DNA from: Strigops habroptila
Taxonomy: Eukaryota > Chordata > Aves > Psittaciformes > Psittacidae
Assembly (NCBI RefSeq): GCF_004027225.2
Contig: NC_044278.2
Coordinates: 9,486,001-9,550,000 of the forward strand
Reading direction: 5' to 3'
Length of the DNA: 64,000 nt
Within the stretch, counting starts at the first letter, position 1; each line of letters starts with the position of its first letter. The notes under the pieces are model-generated. The model saw only the letters and a program-made list of their open reading frames with translations. It was not told the DNA's origin and did not search any database. This document shows, piece after piece, positions 54,701 to 64,000 of the stretch. The position numbers and the translations under genes were made by a program.

Positions 54701-57700
54701 TGTTCCTTCACAGGTAAAGTGACAATGCTGGAGAGCTTCAGCTCAGGGGTCCGAGTGGCTGTAGAGACATCAGAATCCCAGGTTGAGGTGGAGCTGGTCC
54801 CTGCTGTGGAGATTCCAACTTGCTGGCCTGAGAAAGCCCGGTGGCCTCGTTGCCTTAGGCGTTGGCCTTCCCAAGAAAAAGTGCAGTGCATCAAGGTGAG
54901 CCATGTAAAAAGCACCATTAACTCTGTGCCAGAATATATCTCACAAGTGTGTGACAGTGGTTTCCCAAATGAAGGACTGCATGGTGATGGTGGGCAACAA
55001 CATGGTGGGCAACAACATGATTGGAAGGTGTAATCTCCAGAGAAGCGGCATTTCAAAGTATTCTGTCAGAGACTTTTCCCCCTGTTACAGTGGTGAATTC
55101 TATGGAAACAAAACTAAGTTAACTGATTATTACATGGGTCTCTCGCACACAGCTCTGCCTGTGTAGCTCAGTGCTGACGTGCATCATTCTTGCTGCTCTG
55201 CTCTGTCTCACGTAAGCCTTCTGCAAATGAGCTGCTATCTTGCAGTTTTCCCTCCAGCCTAATCCCATCTTTCCCTACAATGCTCATGGCTGGATTCTGG
55301 CACTCCAGCTCAGCACTATTGCCATGTTCATGCAGTTCCCATTCCACCTTCTAGTCCTGCTCCCTTCTCATGCATGACCTGCTGTTCCATGGCAAAATGC
55401 CTGCAGAACTGTGCATCTGCTTTAGTAGCCTCGCTGGTATTGTACCAGGTGACTCTAGAGCTGGATCTCCTCAGAGTAACTGATATCATCACACACGGAA
55501 AGAAAACACATTGCATGTTTGTTTGACTAAGAATTAGGATGGGAGCATGATTCATGTTTGCTAAACCTGCCTTAGAATAAGCGTTGAGAGATGTCACACA
55601 TCCTTTTGATAATATCTCTCTGCATTGCTCAGAGAAGTTTGCTTCTGATCTAGTACCACACTTCCCCTTTTGTCCATAGTCGCTTGGTTTCGACCTTTTG
55701 GCCCGCTCCAATTACCACTGGCAGCTGTGCTTCTCCCGTGCTGAGCGTATACTCATGGAAGGACTTGATGAAGATGGTGGTTGTCGCATGAAGTGCTTCA
55801 GGGTCATGAGGCAGATGAAGGAAGATGTCTGGTGTGCTGGAAATAAGCCTATCATCACAGCTTATCACCTTCAGGTAGGCATCACCGTGATACCAAGATA
55901 CAGTCTTAGTATCTGCTGCAGTGGCTTCCATCCAGTAATGTCAAAATATCATAGCATAAATCACTGTAGCACCTATGTAACTTCTAAGGTAACTGTCAAA
56001 TCTGCAGTACCATTTCATTGCTTTGCAGTGGTAAGATGTTCAGTAAATATAGATTTCAAACTTCAACAGGAAACTAAAGTCTGTAGGAACATTATGACTG
56101 CAGCAATATAAATGTTAGAGTTGAGGCCCCCACTCTGTTTTGACTTCACATAAGCATTGTAATGTTGTCTTTAAGTGCATGGTTACCTCCTGCTTCTTGA
56201 CTATCAAGCCATCCATGCCTGTCTGTCTGTCCGGAGGAAAATTGTGCATTTGTCTTTGTGGATATGCAGCAAACAGAACTCTCTTAGGTGAGCATTAATG
56301 AATGAGATGCAAGCTATGGTTCTGGTGCTGTTTCACCTGGGGTGGGAAAGGAAGAAAGAGGTAAAGGGGTGGTAGCATCCTCCCTGCACATACTTCAGGG
56401 TTCAAGATGGCTTCAAACAACATTTGTAAAGAAGAGACAGAAAGCTCTGCTATGTCTGTGTCTCCACATCTGACAGCTGCAGACACCGATGGACCACAGG
56501 CAGCACCATTTATCAGACAGCAAAGCAGTCCTGTTTTCTGGACCTCCATCCTCCTGGAGCTGCCAGGGAGAGGCTGTTCTCCTACCTTAAAGCCTCAAGC
56601 CACCTGGATTCCACAGTAGTTACTGATCTTTTGGTCCAAAACCAGATACAACACCAATATTTCTCTTAAAGAAAAGTTTGCAACCATCAAATGCTATTAT
56701 AGTCATGGGACTAATGTAAGTCAAGATGGACTCAAAAAAGGAGTTGATGAGGTTGGTTATAGCTTAGCAGAATGCAAACCTTTTTGGTTCCTGTAAGAAC
56801 AACCTGGTGGAAAAGCTGTCAAAGGCAGGAGAAAGTGGAAAACCATTTAACCATTAGTAATGATCTCTTTCTCTGGCTGAGGGAGAAAAGATTGCATGGA
56901 CTCTTGATCAAAATAAAAAAGCTCTTTAGAAGCTCTTCAGTTCTTTACTGTAACTGCACTTCAGGCTTTTACTGCAAAGGATTGGTTTTCCAAACAGAAG
57001 GAATGCTTCAACATTACTTACATTAACCAAGAGAGAAGCAAGAGAGAAACAGTCAGTGGATAAACCAGCAGTTGAGCAGAGGCTTAGTGTTAGCTTTCTT
57101 CACACTATCAGGTTTCCCCTGTCAGAGGTATCCACCAATTACAACTAAACAAGACTCCATACGAAACAAGCCCTCTATGGGAGAGGAAATCCTTGCCCCA
57201 GAAGTGGTGAAAGCCTTAGAGGACCAAGTAAGCACACTCATTATGCTCACCTCCATAGGAATGAAGTTCAATGCCAGGAAGTTTGAAAAGACCTAGGTGC
57301 CTTTTGAAAGACAACTCTATGCCTCCAGTAGACAGCTGGCAGTTAGGGATGGTTCAGTAAATGCTGGGGATAGATTTGGCATCTGACTGGAAAATCAGTA
57401 CTATTTTCCTTGCCTTCAGAAACTTAATTGCAACTGCTGTCCATAGATCAAGCTGGAGTAGTTTTACTGTGAGAAAAGGCTCTGCAAGTCTCCAAGGAGT
57501 AGCTCTCGCAGAGTTCCAGCTCGAATGCCCCGCTGTCTTTTGTTCTCTGGCAGCATTTAAAAAGAGTCTTTGTGGTTACTGCAGCTGTGAACACAAAATT
57601 GTTCACATTGGATAAGGTGTCTGAGAAGAAATCTTTCAGCGATACAACTATTGCAAGGCCTATGGGTGGAAAAAACCCAACCCAGGCAATCCAGCAAAGC

Positions 57701-58915
57701 GTGGGTTATTTGAACAAATTCTATCTCTGAAGAAACAGAGGAGTTGAAGGCTGTAGTTTGGCCACATCTTATAATGTCTGTGGGTCTCTTTTGGGGTCAT
57801 TGAATCTGCAAAATTCAATTGGGATTCAGAGGACAGTGAGGAACTTAGCAGAGTTATTGAACCCACTTTATACTTTACAAACTGATTTGGGGTTGACCAA
57901 GGCAGTCAGTATGGCTTTTTTGGTACAGTAAGTGTAAGTACCTTGAGAAAATTCTTCTCAGTCAGGAGAGTCTGAAAAATGCAACGTGGGCAGTGTAAAA
58001 ATAATACTCTAAGAGCAAACATCATATGCATTTTGTTATTTTAACTACGGATTTCTCAAATGTAAAATTCCATATAATAAACCTGGGGGAATAGAACATA
58101 GCACGTGCTGTAATTATCGTAGGTCAGAAAAAACCAGGCTGCACTTGGCCAGAATGCATGCCCTACACCTGCAATAGTTGGTTGGAGTCTCAATCTGTTT
58201 GGGATGCAGATCTGTGCACATCTTCAGCACAAATACGGCTGAAGCTGACAAATAATTATGCTAATCTGATTATTTTTCTCTCCCTTCTTGCACTGACTGG
58301 CTTCTACACTGGTATAATAGGCCATTTTCTACAGCCTACCAGGCCTGGCATTTCTACAATGGTTACTGCTGGAGGATGGCAAATAGGCTAAGATTATTTT
58401 AGCAAGACCATTTTCTTTGGCCTCTTGGCCCAGTCAGTGGAGAGGGGCTCCTCTGGGAGAGATCCTAACCAGGCACATCAGAGCTTCTTTGCCTGATCCC
58501 CAGAGGAGGCTTTAGTTGTGATCCCTGTGTCGCAGGAATGTTAACACGGGGAGATAGCAGTGTGAGTCTCTCTGATTTCCAAGGCTGTCAGCCATTTACT
58601 AGCACTAAAAGTGGCTTAGTAAGCTGTGTGAGCCCTCGACAGAACCTCTAACACCTCTTCTCTCCCATCTGCTTCTTGCAGACAGTGCTATTCTGGACGT
58701 GTGAAAAATACCCACGCACCAAGGATTGGCGCTGCTTCCCTGAAGCCTTTCTGAGGCTGGTACAGAAGCTGCACAAGTGTGTAAGCCAGCACTTCCTCAA
58801 GCATTACTTTCTCAAGAACACCAATCTGCTCAAATATGCCAACACCAGTGACCTGGACCTGGTGGCCAGCAGGCTCACGGTCTTCTTGGAGAACCCTGTC
58901 TTTTGCCTGGACTAA
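42551..58915 (+). CDS. MAB21L3: MAB21L3, Mab-21 domain protein, six coding exons (probable 5' UTR from 42551; ATG at 42687)
   Basis: Mab-21-like 3, a member of the nucleotidyltransferase-fold family that includes cGAS; its cellular role is poorly defined. Coding blocks: 42687-42734, 46691-46831, 51501-51792, 54714-54895, 55680-55874 and 58682-58915. Phases match throughout and give 363 residues; I recall about 362 for the human protein. The start is supported by an in-frame TGA at 42648-42650 and by the conserved beginning [10 protein letters not shown]. An alpha-helical N-terminus (residues 17-45) precedes the nucleotidyltransferase core (about 46-200). A helical C-terminal half follows, with [14 protein letters not shown] and [14 protein letters not shown]. 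The usual catalytic residues appear replaced (see findings). No stop or frameshift is present. It lies downstream of SLC22A15 in the same orientation. Confidence 0.95.
45271..45470 (-). mobile_element. CR1 LINE 3' fragment
   Basis: The + strand reads atcacagaatgggttagaag, ggcaaggggttggacacctt, ccactagaccaggttgctcc, ccttgaacactgccagggat and tctctgggcaccctgtgccc, the reverse complement of a CR1 end related to the fragment at 41214. Confidence 0.92.
46485..46526. repeat. Three tandem 14-bp units
   Basis: Successive units gtttaccagatgat, gtttatcagctgat and gtttaccagctctg. A short local tandem about 165 bp upstream of MAB21L3 exon 2. Confidence 0.8.
46691..46831 (+). CDS. MAB21L3: MAB21L3 coding exon 2
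   Basis: Acceptor gaactgacag, donor gtatga, phase 0 at both ends. Encodes residues 17-63: a long amphipathic helix ([15 protein letters not shown]) leading into [12 protein letters not shown], which aligns with the activation-loop strand of the nucleotidyltransferase fold. Confidence 0.95.
47483..47524 (+). mobile_element. Very short CR1 LINE tail
   Basis: Only the terminus is kept: aaggatcttaaggtcctttc, caaccctaactattctatgat. About 40 bp, recognisable from the typical CR1 end. Confidence 0.7.
48872..48943 (+). other. Candidate cassette exon of MAB21L3 (unproven)
   Basis: A 72-nt segment preceded by a pyrimidine-rich tract of about 35 bases ending tctctcag and followed by gtacaaag. Both flanking exons have phase-0 boundaries, so inclusion adds 24 codons (beginning DQPALLAKW) without a stop or frame change. 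The insertion would fall between Lys63 and Val64, inside a conserved strand, and I do not recall it in the human protein. It could be a decoy. Confidence 0.35.
50056..50079. repeat. Perfect inverted repeat, 10-bp arms, 4-base loop
   Basis: Left arm gtaggtctga, loop ggct, right arm tcagacctac. Perfect complementarity. Eight bases further on, a second perfect hairpin follows. Confidence 0.9.
50088..50107. repeat. Perfect inverted repeat, 8-bp arms, 4-base loop
   Basis: Left arm caggctgc, loop gaag, right arm gcagcctg. Part of the same GC-rich block as the hairpins at 50056 and 50190. Confidence 0.9.
50190..50220. repeat. Perfect inverted repeat, 8-bp arms, 15-base loop
   Basis: Left arm cctggggc at 50190-50197, right arm gccccagg at 50213-50220. 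The third hairpin in about 165 bp. Confidence 0.85.
51501..51792 (+). CDS. MAB21L3: MAB21L3 coding exon 3
   Basis: Acceptor actctcctag, donor gtgagt, phases 0 to 1. Encodes residues 64-160 and the first base of Ser161. It contains [20 protein letters not shown], the conserved [12 protein letters not shown] strand, WLEVEQF, and the helix after [12 protein letters not shown]. Reading past the donor meets a stop at 51825-51827, consistent with the splice site chosen. Confidence 0.95.
52821..52925 (+). repeat. 105-bp perfect direct repeat, copy 1
   Basis: Begins catgttaaagtcaagctcag and ends tcaccattgaggctc. Identical base for base to copy 2. Flanks differ at once on both sides (ggctc then acaaag here, catatg in the other). 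Confidence 0.97.
54224..54328 (+). repeat. 105-bp perfect direct repeat, copy 2
   Basis: Exact copy of 52821-52925, 1403 bp downstream and about 385 bp before exon 4. It has no terminal inverted repeats and no TG...CA ends, so it does not look like an LTR. Confidence 0.97.
54714..54895 (+). CDS. MAB21L3: MAB21L3 coding exon 4
   Basis: Acceptor ttccttcacag, donor gtgagc, phases 1 to 0. Encodes the rest of Ser161 and residues 162-221, including [20 protein letters not shown], the strand that carries the third metal ligand in active relatives, then [19 protein letters not shown] 233-residue open frame on the opposite strand is an antisense shadow. Confidence 0.95.
54896..55679 (+). other. MAB21L3: MAB21L3 intron 4
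   Basis: About 780 bp. Near its start lies a 15-bp tandem (atggtgggcaacaac twice, 54987-55016). No other feature. Confidence 0.75.
54987..55016. repeat. 15-bp tandem duplication
   Basis: Two exact copies of atggtgggcaacaac, followed by another atg, about 90 bp into intron 4. Confidence 0.85.
55680..55874 (+). CDS. MAB21L3: MAB21L3 coding exon 5
   Basis: Acceptor ttgtccatag, donor gtaggc, phase 0 at both ends. Encodes residues 222-286: [19 protein letters not shown], then [20 protein letters not shown] and [20 protein letters not shown]. The NYHWQLCFS and DGGCR segments are typical of the C-terminal lobe of Mab-21 proteins. Confidence 0.96.
55875..58681 (+). other. MAB21L3: MAB21L3 intron 5
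   Basis: About 2.8 kb of apparently unique sequence. No repeat, RNA gene or exon-like segment was recognised. Confidence 0.75.
58682..58915 (+). CDS. MAB21L3: MAB21L3 terminal coding exon 6
   Basis: The acceptor cttcttgcag precedes ACA GTG CTA; the stop TAA is at 58913-58915. Encodes residues 287-363: [11 protein letters not shown], a helix [14 protein letters not shown], the highly typical [14 protein letters not shown], and a last helix ending in CLD. This is the usual end of the Mab-21 domain; almost no tail follows it. Confidence 0.96.
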   Translation, partial: TVLFWTCEKYPRTKDWRCFPEAFLRLVQKLHKCVSQHFLKHYFLKNTNLLKYANTSDLDLVASRLTVFLENPVFCLD

Positions 58916-60160
58916 GGCCGGAAAAGGTCTCCTTGCTCCAACTGTGAGCTGATCCCCCACCTCCTCTCCCAACCTGTGGCTGTTCTTCGTGTCCTTCCAG
59001 TAGATGCTGCAGCTGGCTTTGTAAGGCAGTTGGCACATGCAGTGTGAAAGAGAAGTGTCAAGTTGGCAGCAGTGGGCGGTGAAAACCGAAGGGAGGTATC
59101 GCTTGATGCCCAGCTGATCTAATTCGCTTTCGGCAGCAACAGCCTGCCTGGTAGCCACAGCCAGTGAAGCCCAAGTTTCTGTGTCAGTCAGAGCAGGCAA
59201 CTGCCTTGTTCTGGGTCTCTAAGTCTTGTGGCACCTAAGCAGAAAGACGGTGCAAAGATCTCTAGCTCTGCTGCCTACCGGTTGTGTAACCTAGCATTGT
59301 TCATTGCTGCCTGCCCCTTTCTTACAAGGACAGTGGGTTTAGTTCCCTGATTACCTCTCAGGCCAGCTCTGCAGAAGAGCAGAGAGACTGTTCTGAAGTG
59401 TACTGAAGCTAGAAGCTTTCTCCGAGGCACATCAATGCCTCCATCTCCAATTCAATGGGATCCTGCTCCAGTATGAAGATAACCATGCTGCTAGTGTTGA
59501 ATAGCTCAAGGGAAGCAAGAAGAGGAACAGTGGGTTTTGCCTCCTCCTAGTTTTTCTCTCCTCCACTTCCATTTTTCTTCCAGTTGCTTCAAAGATGTTT
59601 TCTTCATGTTTGCCTTTGCCAGTTGTGTTAGTGCCATACAACCAGGGGGCTTTGCCAGAGCAGATTCCACTCCCACCCCTGGCTCCATCCATTAGGCTGG
59701 AAGAGGAGAGGTCTTTCCTTAGTTGTTAGCACCCACGTTATTCTGGGTGGTGTACAGAAGGACGATATTTTTCACAGGCTGTTAGCTCCAGACCCCCTAG
59801 TGCTTTTAATATTCTGGATGTTTAAAAAGAAAATCAGTTTTAGTGTTTCAAAAGAACAGAGTTCTAGGATGAGTACAAAGAATGCTGGTTTTAATGTTAT
59901 TAAACCACTAAAACTAAACCAAATTGGGCTTTTCTTTCTTACACCAGCACAGGAAAGTAAATATTTATCTCCTTTGCCAAGGGAGGTGCAGAGATAGGGT
60001 TTACAGCCCATACTTCGGGAGCTGCTGCAGTGGATGGGCTGTAAATTGACCATCCATGGCAGAGCGTCTCCCCCTTGTGTCAAATTGTGGTCTCACCACA
60101 TCTTATGCATCTTTATCACAGCCTCTGCTTTCTGGCTTGATTTTGTACGCGGAAGTCTCT
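58916..60160 (+). other. MAB21L3: Presumed MAB21L3 3' UTR and flank
   Basis: Starts after the stop codon. No AATAAA was found; an ATTAAA at 59899-59904 is the best poly(A)-signal candidate and would give a 3' UTR of about 1 kb. Minus-strand open frames here, including one of 170 codons at 58688-59200, are antisense shadows. Confidence 0.55.
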
Positions 60161-61300
60161 TCACAAGTCCATGGGAATCCATGGGACCTGATAGGATTCA
60201 CCCCAGAACTGAAGGAGATGTTATAGCAGGATCCCTCTCTATCATCCACCAAAGGTCTTAGGAATGCAGGGAGATCCCTGCTGACTGGAAGCTAGGCAGC
60301 GTTACTCCAATCTACAAACAGTGTGTGAGGGAAGAACCCAAGGAACTGCAGAGCTGTTAGTGTAATCTCAGTTCCCAGAAAAATTATAGAGAAGACTATA
60401 CTGGGTACTACCGAAATGCATTTAAAGAACAATGCAGTCATCAGCCAGCATGGGTTCCCAAAGGTGAAGTCCTGTTTAACCGATTGGATATCCTATGATA
60501 AGGTTACCTGCCTAGTGGGTGAAGGGAAGGCAGTGGATGGAGTTTTTCCTGGATTTTAGTAAGGCTTTTGATGCTGTCCCTCACAGTATCCTTCTGGACA
60601 AGTTGCCCAGCTGTGGGATGAGCTGGTTCACAGTGTGTTGGATGAAGAAGTGGCTGAAAGGCAGAGCTCAAAGGGCTGTAGTGAATAGAGCTACATCTGG
60701 TTAGTGACCAGTGGCATTCCTCAGGGCTCAATTCTAGGGCCAATGCTGTTCAATGTATTCATCAATGATGTGGATGCAAGAGTTGAATGCACCATTAGCA
60801 AGTTTGCTGATGATACCAAACTAGGAGGTGTTGTCCCTCGAGGGACAAGAGGCCTTGCAGAGGGATCTAGATAGATTGGAGCACTGGAAAATGATTAATG
60901 AAATTAATTAAAGTTCATTTAATGGGATGAAATTTAACAAATCCAAATGCCAGATCCTGCAGCTGGGATGGAGTAGCACTGGGCACAAGTGCAAACTGAG
61001 AGAGGGATGGCTGGAGGGCAAGTCCTGTGAGGAGAACACATGAGAATGGTTCAAAGCTGCACCAGCGGAGGTTTAGACTTCACATTAGGAAGCATGAAGA
61101 GACAACCCAAGAGGGTGGTCAGACACTGAACAGGCTTCCTAGAGAGGTGGTTGATGCCCCAGGCCTGTCAGCCTTTAAAAGGTATTTGGACAATGCCCGT
61201 AATAGCATGCTTTAACTTGGTCAGCCCTGAATCAGTCAGGCAGTTTGACTAGCTGATCGCTGTAGGTCCCTTCCAACTGGAATAGTCTAGTCAATTCTAT
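60160..61300 (+). mobile_element. Degraded CR1 LINE, about 1.1 kb, with reverse-transcriptase remnants
   Basis: The longest CR1 copy here. Reverse-transcriptase remnants appear in order: FLDFSKAFDAVPHSIL near 60550-60595, then a catalytic-block remnant FADDTKLGG at 60803-60829, in different frames, so indels have broken the open frame. It continues through the 3' region (caccagcggaggtttagact, ccttccaactggaatagtct). 5'-truncated and non-autonomous. The subfamily tail differs from the gatcttaaggtc type. Confidence 0.9.
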
Positions 61301-62979
61301 TTGCTTCCTCATGCCAACTGTGTGGTTGTTCTTCTACCAGTCTCCTTCATCCGATCCCAGTGTGCAGACCTAACCCTATCATGAAACCAGCACCATTTTT
61401 GCTCAGAACCTGGACATGCCCTCCAAGTCACCTTTCCATATGGGTAACCACATTGTGTGGAACTGTTTTGAACGGGTAGCTTCTCTTGCTAAACCTTTGT
61501 TCTCCAGGCTCATTTCTAAATGGGGCACAAGTGGCAGCTTTGTGATGACACCCTCCCTTAAAGCATGATCTTCCTGTTTCACATGAGCAGGGCTGTTTTG
61601 GTAAAGGGCAAAGAGATGTCAATCTGCTGAGCAGATTAGGCAGCTGTGACAGTGAAGTAGTGTTTCTTGTTTTGTCTTGGTTTTGTCTTGTAATTGACGG
61701 GCTAGCTTCTGAAGTTGGAGAAAGGCAAAAGCAGTTTGAGAGGACAGTGAAAAATGTTCAGAGCTCTTAACCCCAAGTTTGATATTTTACTGCTCTGATC
61801 CATTTGGGATTTAGTTATGGCTGTTAATGAACTTATATTGCCGTGTAGCCAGGGGCAAGTGTTTCAGTGCTGACATCTTAACTTGGCTGCAGCCATGTAT
61901 CTGAGTCCTCACTTGCTGTGGTTCACAGCCTTCCATGAAGCGAAATCATGGGCATGCACTGCCTGCTGTGGAGTCACAAGGTGGAAGGTGCTGCTCTGCC
62001 AGGGCAGCAGCCTCTCACAGTCAGGAATGAATCAGCAAAGCCTGTAAGTAAGCACGGAATGATGGATCATTTTTTGCTCTCTCTTCTTGTTGATACACAG
62101 GCAAATGCATCAGCTAGCATATGCTGCCATGGGAAATATCATTGTGACCATATAAAACTAAAGATCTGCCCTGGAAGGTTCATTGCTCCTGACCACAAAG
62201 GCACAGGAACCATCCCCATCTTTTTCTCCAGAAGAGTGAGACATCACACAGCCAGCCACTAGCAAAGAGTGAAGGGAAAAGCTTTGAAGAAAGAACTAAT
62301 ATGTTCATTGAAGCAGTTGAATACAAGAAATAACTCCTATATCAGAGATAGGTCTGAGGTATACTACATACTGCTTTATACCATCTAGGGCAGGTCTGGT
62401 TGGGTGTGTGGGCATTTTATGTGAGGTAGCTTCTTATGGTGATGGGAGAGTTGTGCAGGAGGTCTCTGATAAAACTTGCCAAATGTACTTGTTGCATTTC
62501 TTATCATCATAAACTTCCTGCAAATAGCTTTTCACTTATACATCCAGCCTGATTGCAACATCATGCCCTTATCCCAAGGTTTTCCTCTAAGAAAGGATAT
62601 CACATTGTGTTTCAGCTACAGAATAAGTTTTACGTTTCATATTTTCCAATTTTCTTCTAAAAGAAAGCGAACATCTTGACAAATACAGACTTATGTGAAG
62701 TACATTAAATTTAATCAGAACTTCTATCTTTGTTCAGAGCATCTGGAAGGGATGTGATGCTTATTCATTCTCCCTCTCTTTTTGATTACTTTCATGAGTA
62801 TCTGCTGACTCCCAAAGGCATTATCAGGGAAAGAAGGAGAATTCTTGACTTTCATAATTTCATCATGGCTGGCTGTGACTTTTGCTTACCTCTCAGTTTT
62901 GCTTTCTCTCCTTAGCTGAATGATTGCCTTTAAAACAAGAAAGGGCAAACAGTGGCCAAAAGGGAACTGTCTCTCATGC
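61301..62979. other. Unique flank downstream of MAB21L3
   Basis: No gene or repeat recognised beyond a doubled 11-mer (gttttgtcttg) at 61669-61690. No ATP1A1-like coding segment is visible. Confidence 0.6.
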
Positions 62980-63198
62980 ATGTTAGATATAAGGAAGAAG
63001 TTCTACACTGTGAGGGTGGTGAGGCACTGGCACAGGTTGCCGGAGAAGTGGTAAATGCTCCATCCCTGGCAGTGTTCAAGACCAGGTTGGACGGAGCCTT
63101 GGGCAACATGGTCTAGTGTGAGGTGTCCCTGCCCATGGCAGGGGGTTGGAGCTGGATGATCTTATGGTCCTTTTCAACCCAAACCATTCTATGATTCA
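62980..63198 (+). mobile_element. CR1 LINE 3' fragment
   Basis: Reads agatataaggaagaagttct, gggtggtgaggcactggcac, catggtctagtgtgaggtgt, gccatggcagggggttgga variants and ttcaacccaaaccattctatgatt in pieces. Same subfamily as 6112-6354, and relatively well preserved. Confidence 0.94.
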
Positions 63199-64000
63199 GT
63201 GTGAAGCACAGCACTTAAGAACAACAGACATTCCCAAAGCATTCACATAAGCAAAAGATGGATAAATTAAACTGCATGTTTGTGATGAGACATGGGGTCA
63301 ATAAGTATTTACAGAAACCCTCCATTCAGGAGACATGAGATAGCAACTGTGTGAGAGGATTTTGACTGACCGAACTCTTGGCCACCGTTGCCTTTGCACA
63401 AGGTGGTGGCACTTCTCCTGAACACTAACTGAGGGGAAATTGAGGTACTTGAAAAGTAGCTTGTTGCTAGCTACTGGCTGGGCAGGAAGAGTGTGTGTGA
63501 TCCCTGCTGTCCTGCCATGTGCTGGAACCTTAATGGAGCCTTAACTGGGACACGGGATGCTGACATGGCTCATGGTGGGTGCTAAGGGCCACCTTACAGC
63601 TATGGGGCATTCTCAGCCCTCACCACAGATGCCATTGCTCCTCCATCTGTCAGAAACTTCCATTTGAAATGTGTCGCTCTACTACCTTGCAAAACCCGTG
63701 GTATTTATCCATTTACACAGTCTGCCTTTAAGTCACTAGAGGGCAACGTCTCCCTCTCCAGCATCTCTCTCTTAAAAATCAGCATCTTGTTACTTACCAT
63801 TGAACTGAGACAAATGAACTCGATTAATTTAATGCTAAATTCTATTGCCAACAAGGAGAGAAGGAAAGAGACCCTGAGAGAACTTTCTAATAAATAGCAA
63901 GGCTCGGGTAAAAAAGTCTCTAAACTCTGAGAACCGCTCCAAGAGCCAGAATATGGAGTTATTGCTTTCTGCAGCGAAAGATGGACTTGCAGTTATTCCC
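63199..64000. other. Right-edge flank
   Basis: About 800 bp with no recognisable gene or repeat. A 77-codon open frame at 63664 has no family resemblance. Confidence 0.55.

Larger units (their letters stand above)
51793..54713 (+). other. MAB21L3: MAB21L3 intron 3
   Basis: About 2.9 kb without CR1. The notable content is a perfect 105-bp direct repeat with copies at 52821-52925 and 54224-54328. Confidence 0.8.

Noticed and set aside
54355..55056. 233-codon minus-strand open frame
   Set aside because: It overlaps MAB21L3 exon 4 and its flanks in antisense; the sense exon explains the open frame.
58688..59200. 170-codon minus-strand open frame
   Set aside because: Antisense to the last MAB21L3 exon and its 3' flank; no family resemblance.
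60519..60704. 61-codon frame with KAFDAVPHS as a cellular gene
   Set aside because: It is the reverse-transcriptase remnant of a CR1 element; the frame is broken before the catalytic block.

Overview
The window is vertebrate nuclear DNA, almost certainly from a bird. It has intron-rich genes with GT-AG splice junctions and moderate, AT-leaning base composition. Nearly all recognisable interspersed repeats are CR1 LINE fragments, many ending in the avian-type tail (gatcttaaggtcctttccaa ... attctatgattctatg). I see no SINEs, bacterial-type operons, CRISPR arrays or plasmid features. The species cannot be fixed from the sequence.

Two protein-coding genes lie head to tail on the + strand. The first is SLC22A15, an organic cation/zwitterion transporter of the major facilitator superfamily. 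Eleven coding exons run from 3259 to the TAA at 22537-22539. They join without a frame break into 517 residues. The first coding exon, about 29 residues by comparison with the mammalian protein, lies upstream of the window. The second gene is MAB21L3, a Mab-21/cGAS-like nucleotidyltransferase-fold protein. Its six coding exons run from the ATG at 42687 to the TAA at 58913-58915 and encode 363 residues, with an in-frame stop upstream of the ATG. The order SLC22A15-MAB21L3 matches my recollection of the human chromosome 1p13 order, where ATP1A1 follows; no ATP1A1 exon is visible before 64000.

Region by region: 1-3258 is the end of SLC22A15 intron 1, with a reversed CR1 at the left edge. 3259-22539 is the SLC22A15 body, with CR1 pieces in three introns. 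22540-42550 is the presumed 3' UTR and an intergenic stretch with four main CR1 insertions and no convincing gene. 42551-58915 is MAB21L3. 58916-64000 is its 3' flank, with a roughly 1.1-kb degraded CR1 that still shows reverse-transcriptase motifs and one younger CR1 tail.

The two genes are not known to share a pathway; their adjacency looks like conserved synteny. I found no new multi-gene system. The most useful leads are a 72-nt in-frame candidate cassette exon in MAB21L3 intron 2, a perfect 105-bp direct repeat 1.4 kb apart in MAB21L3 intron 3, a GC-rich cluster of perfect hairpins near 50 kb, the degenerate nucleotidyltransferase active site of MAB21L3, and a CR1 foldback junction at 41.1-41.3 kb.
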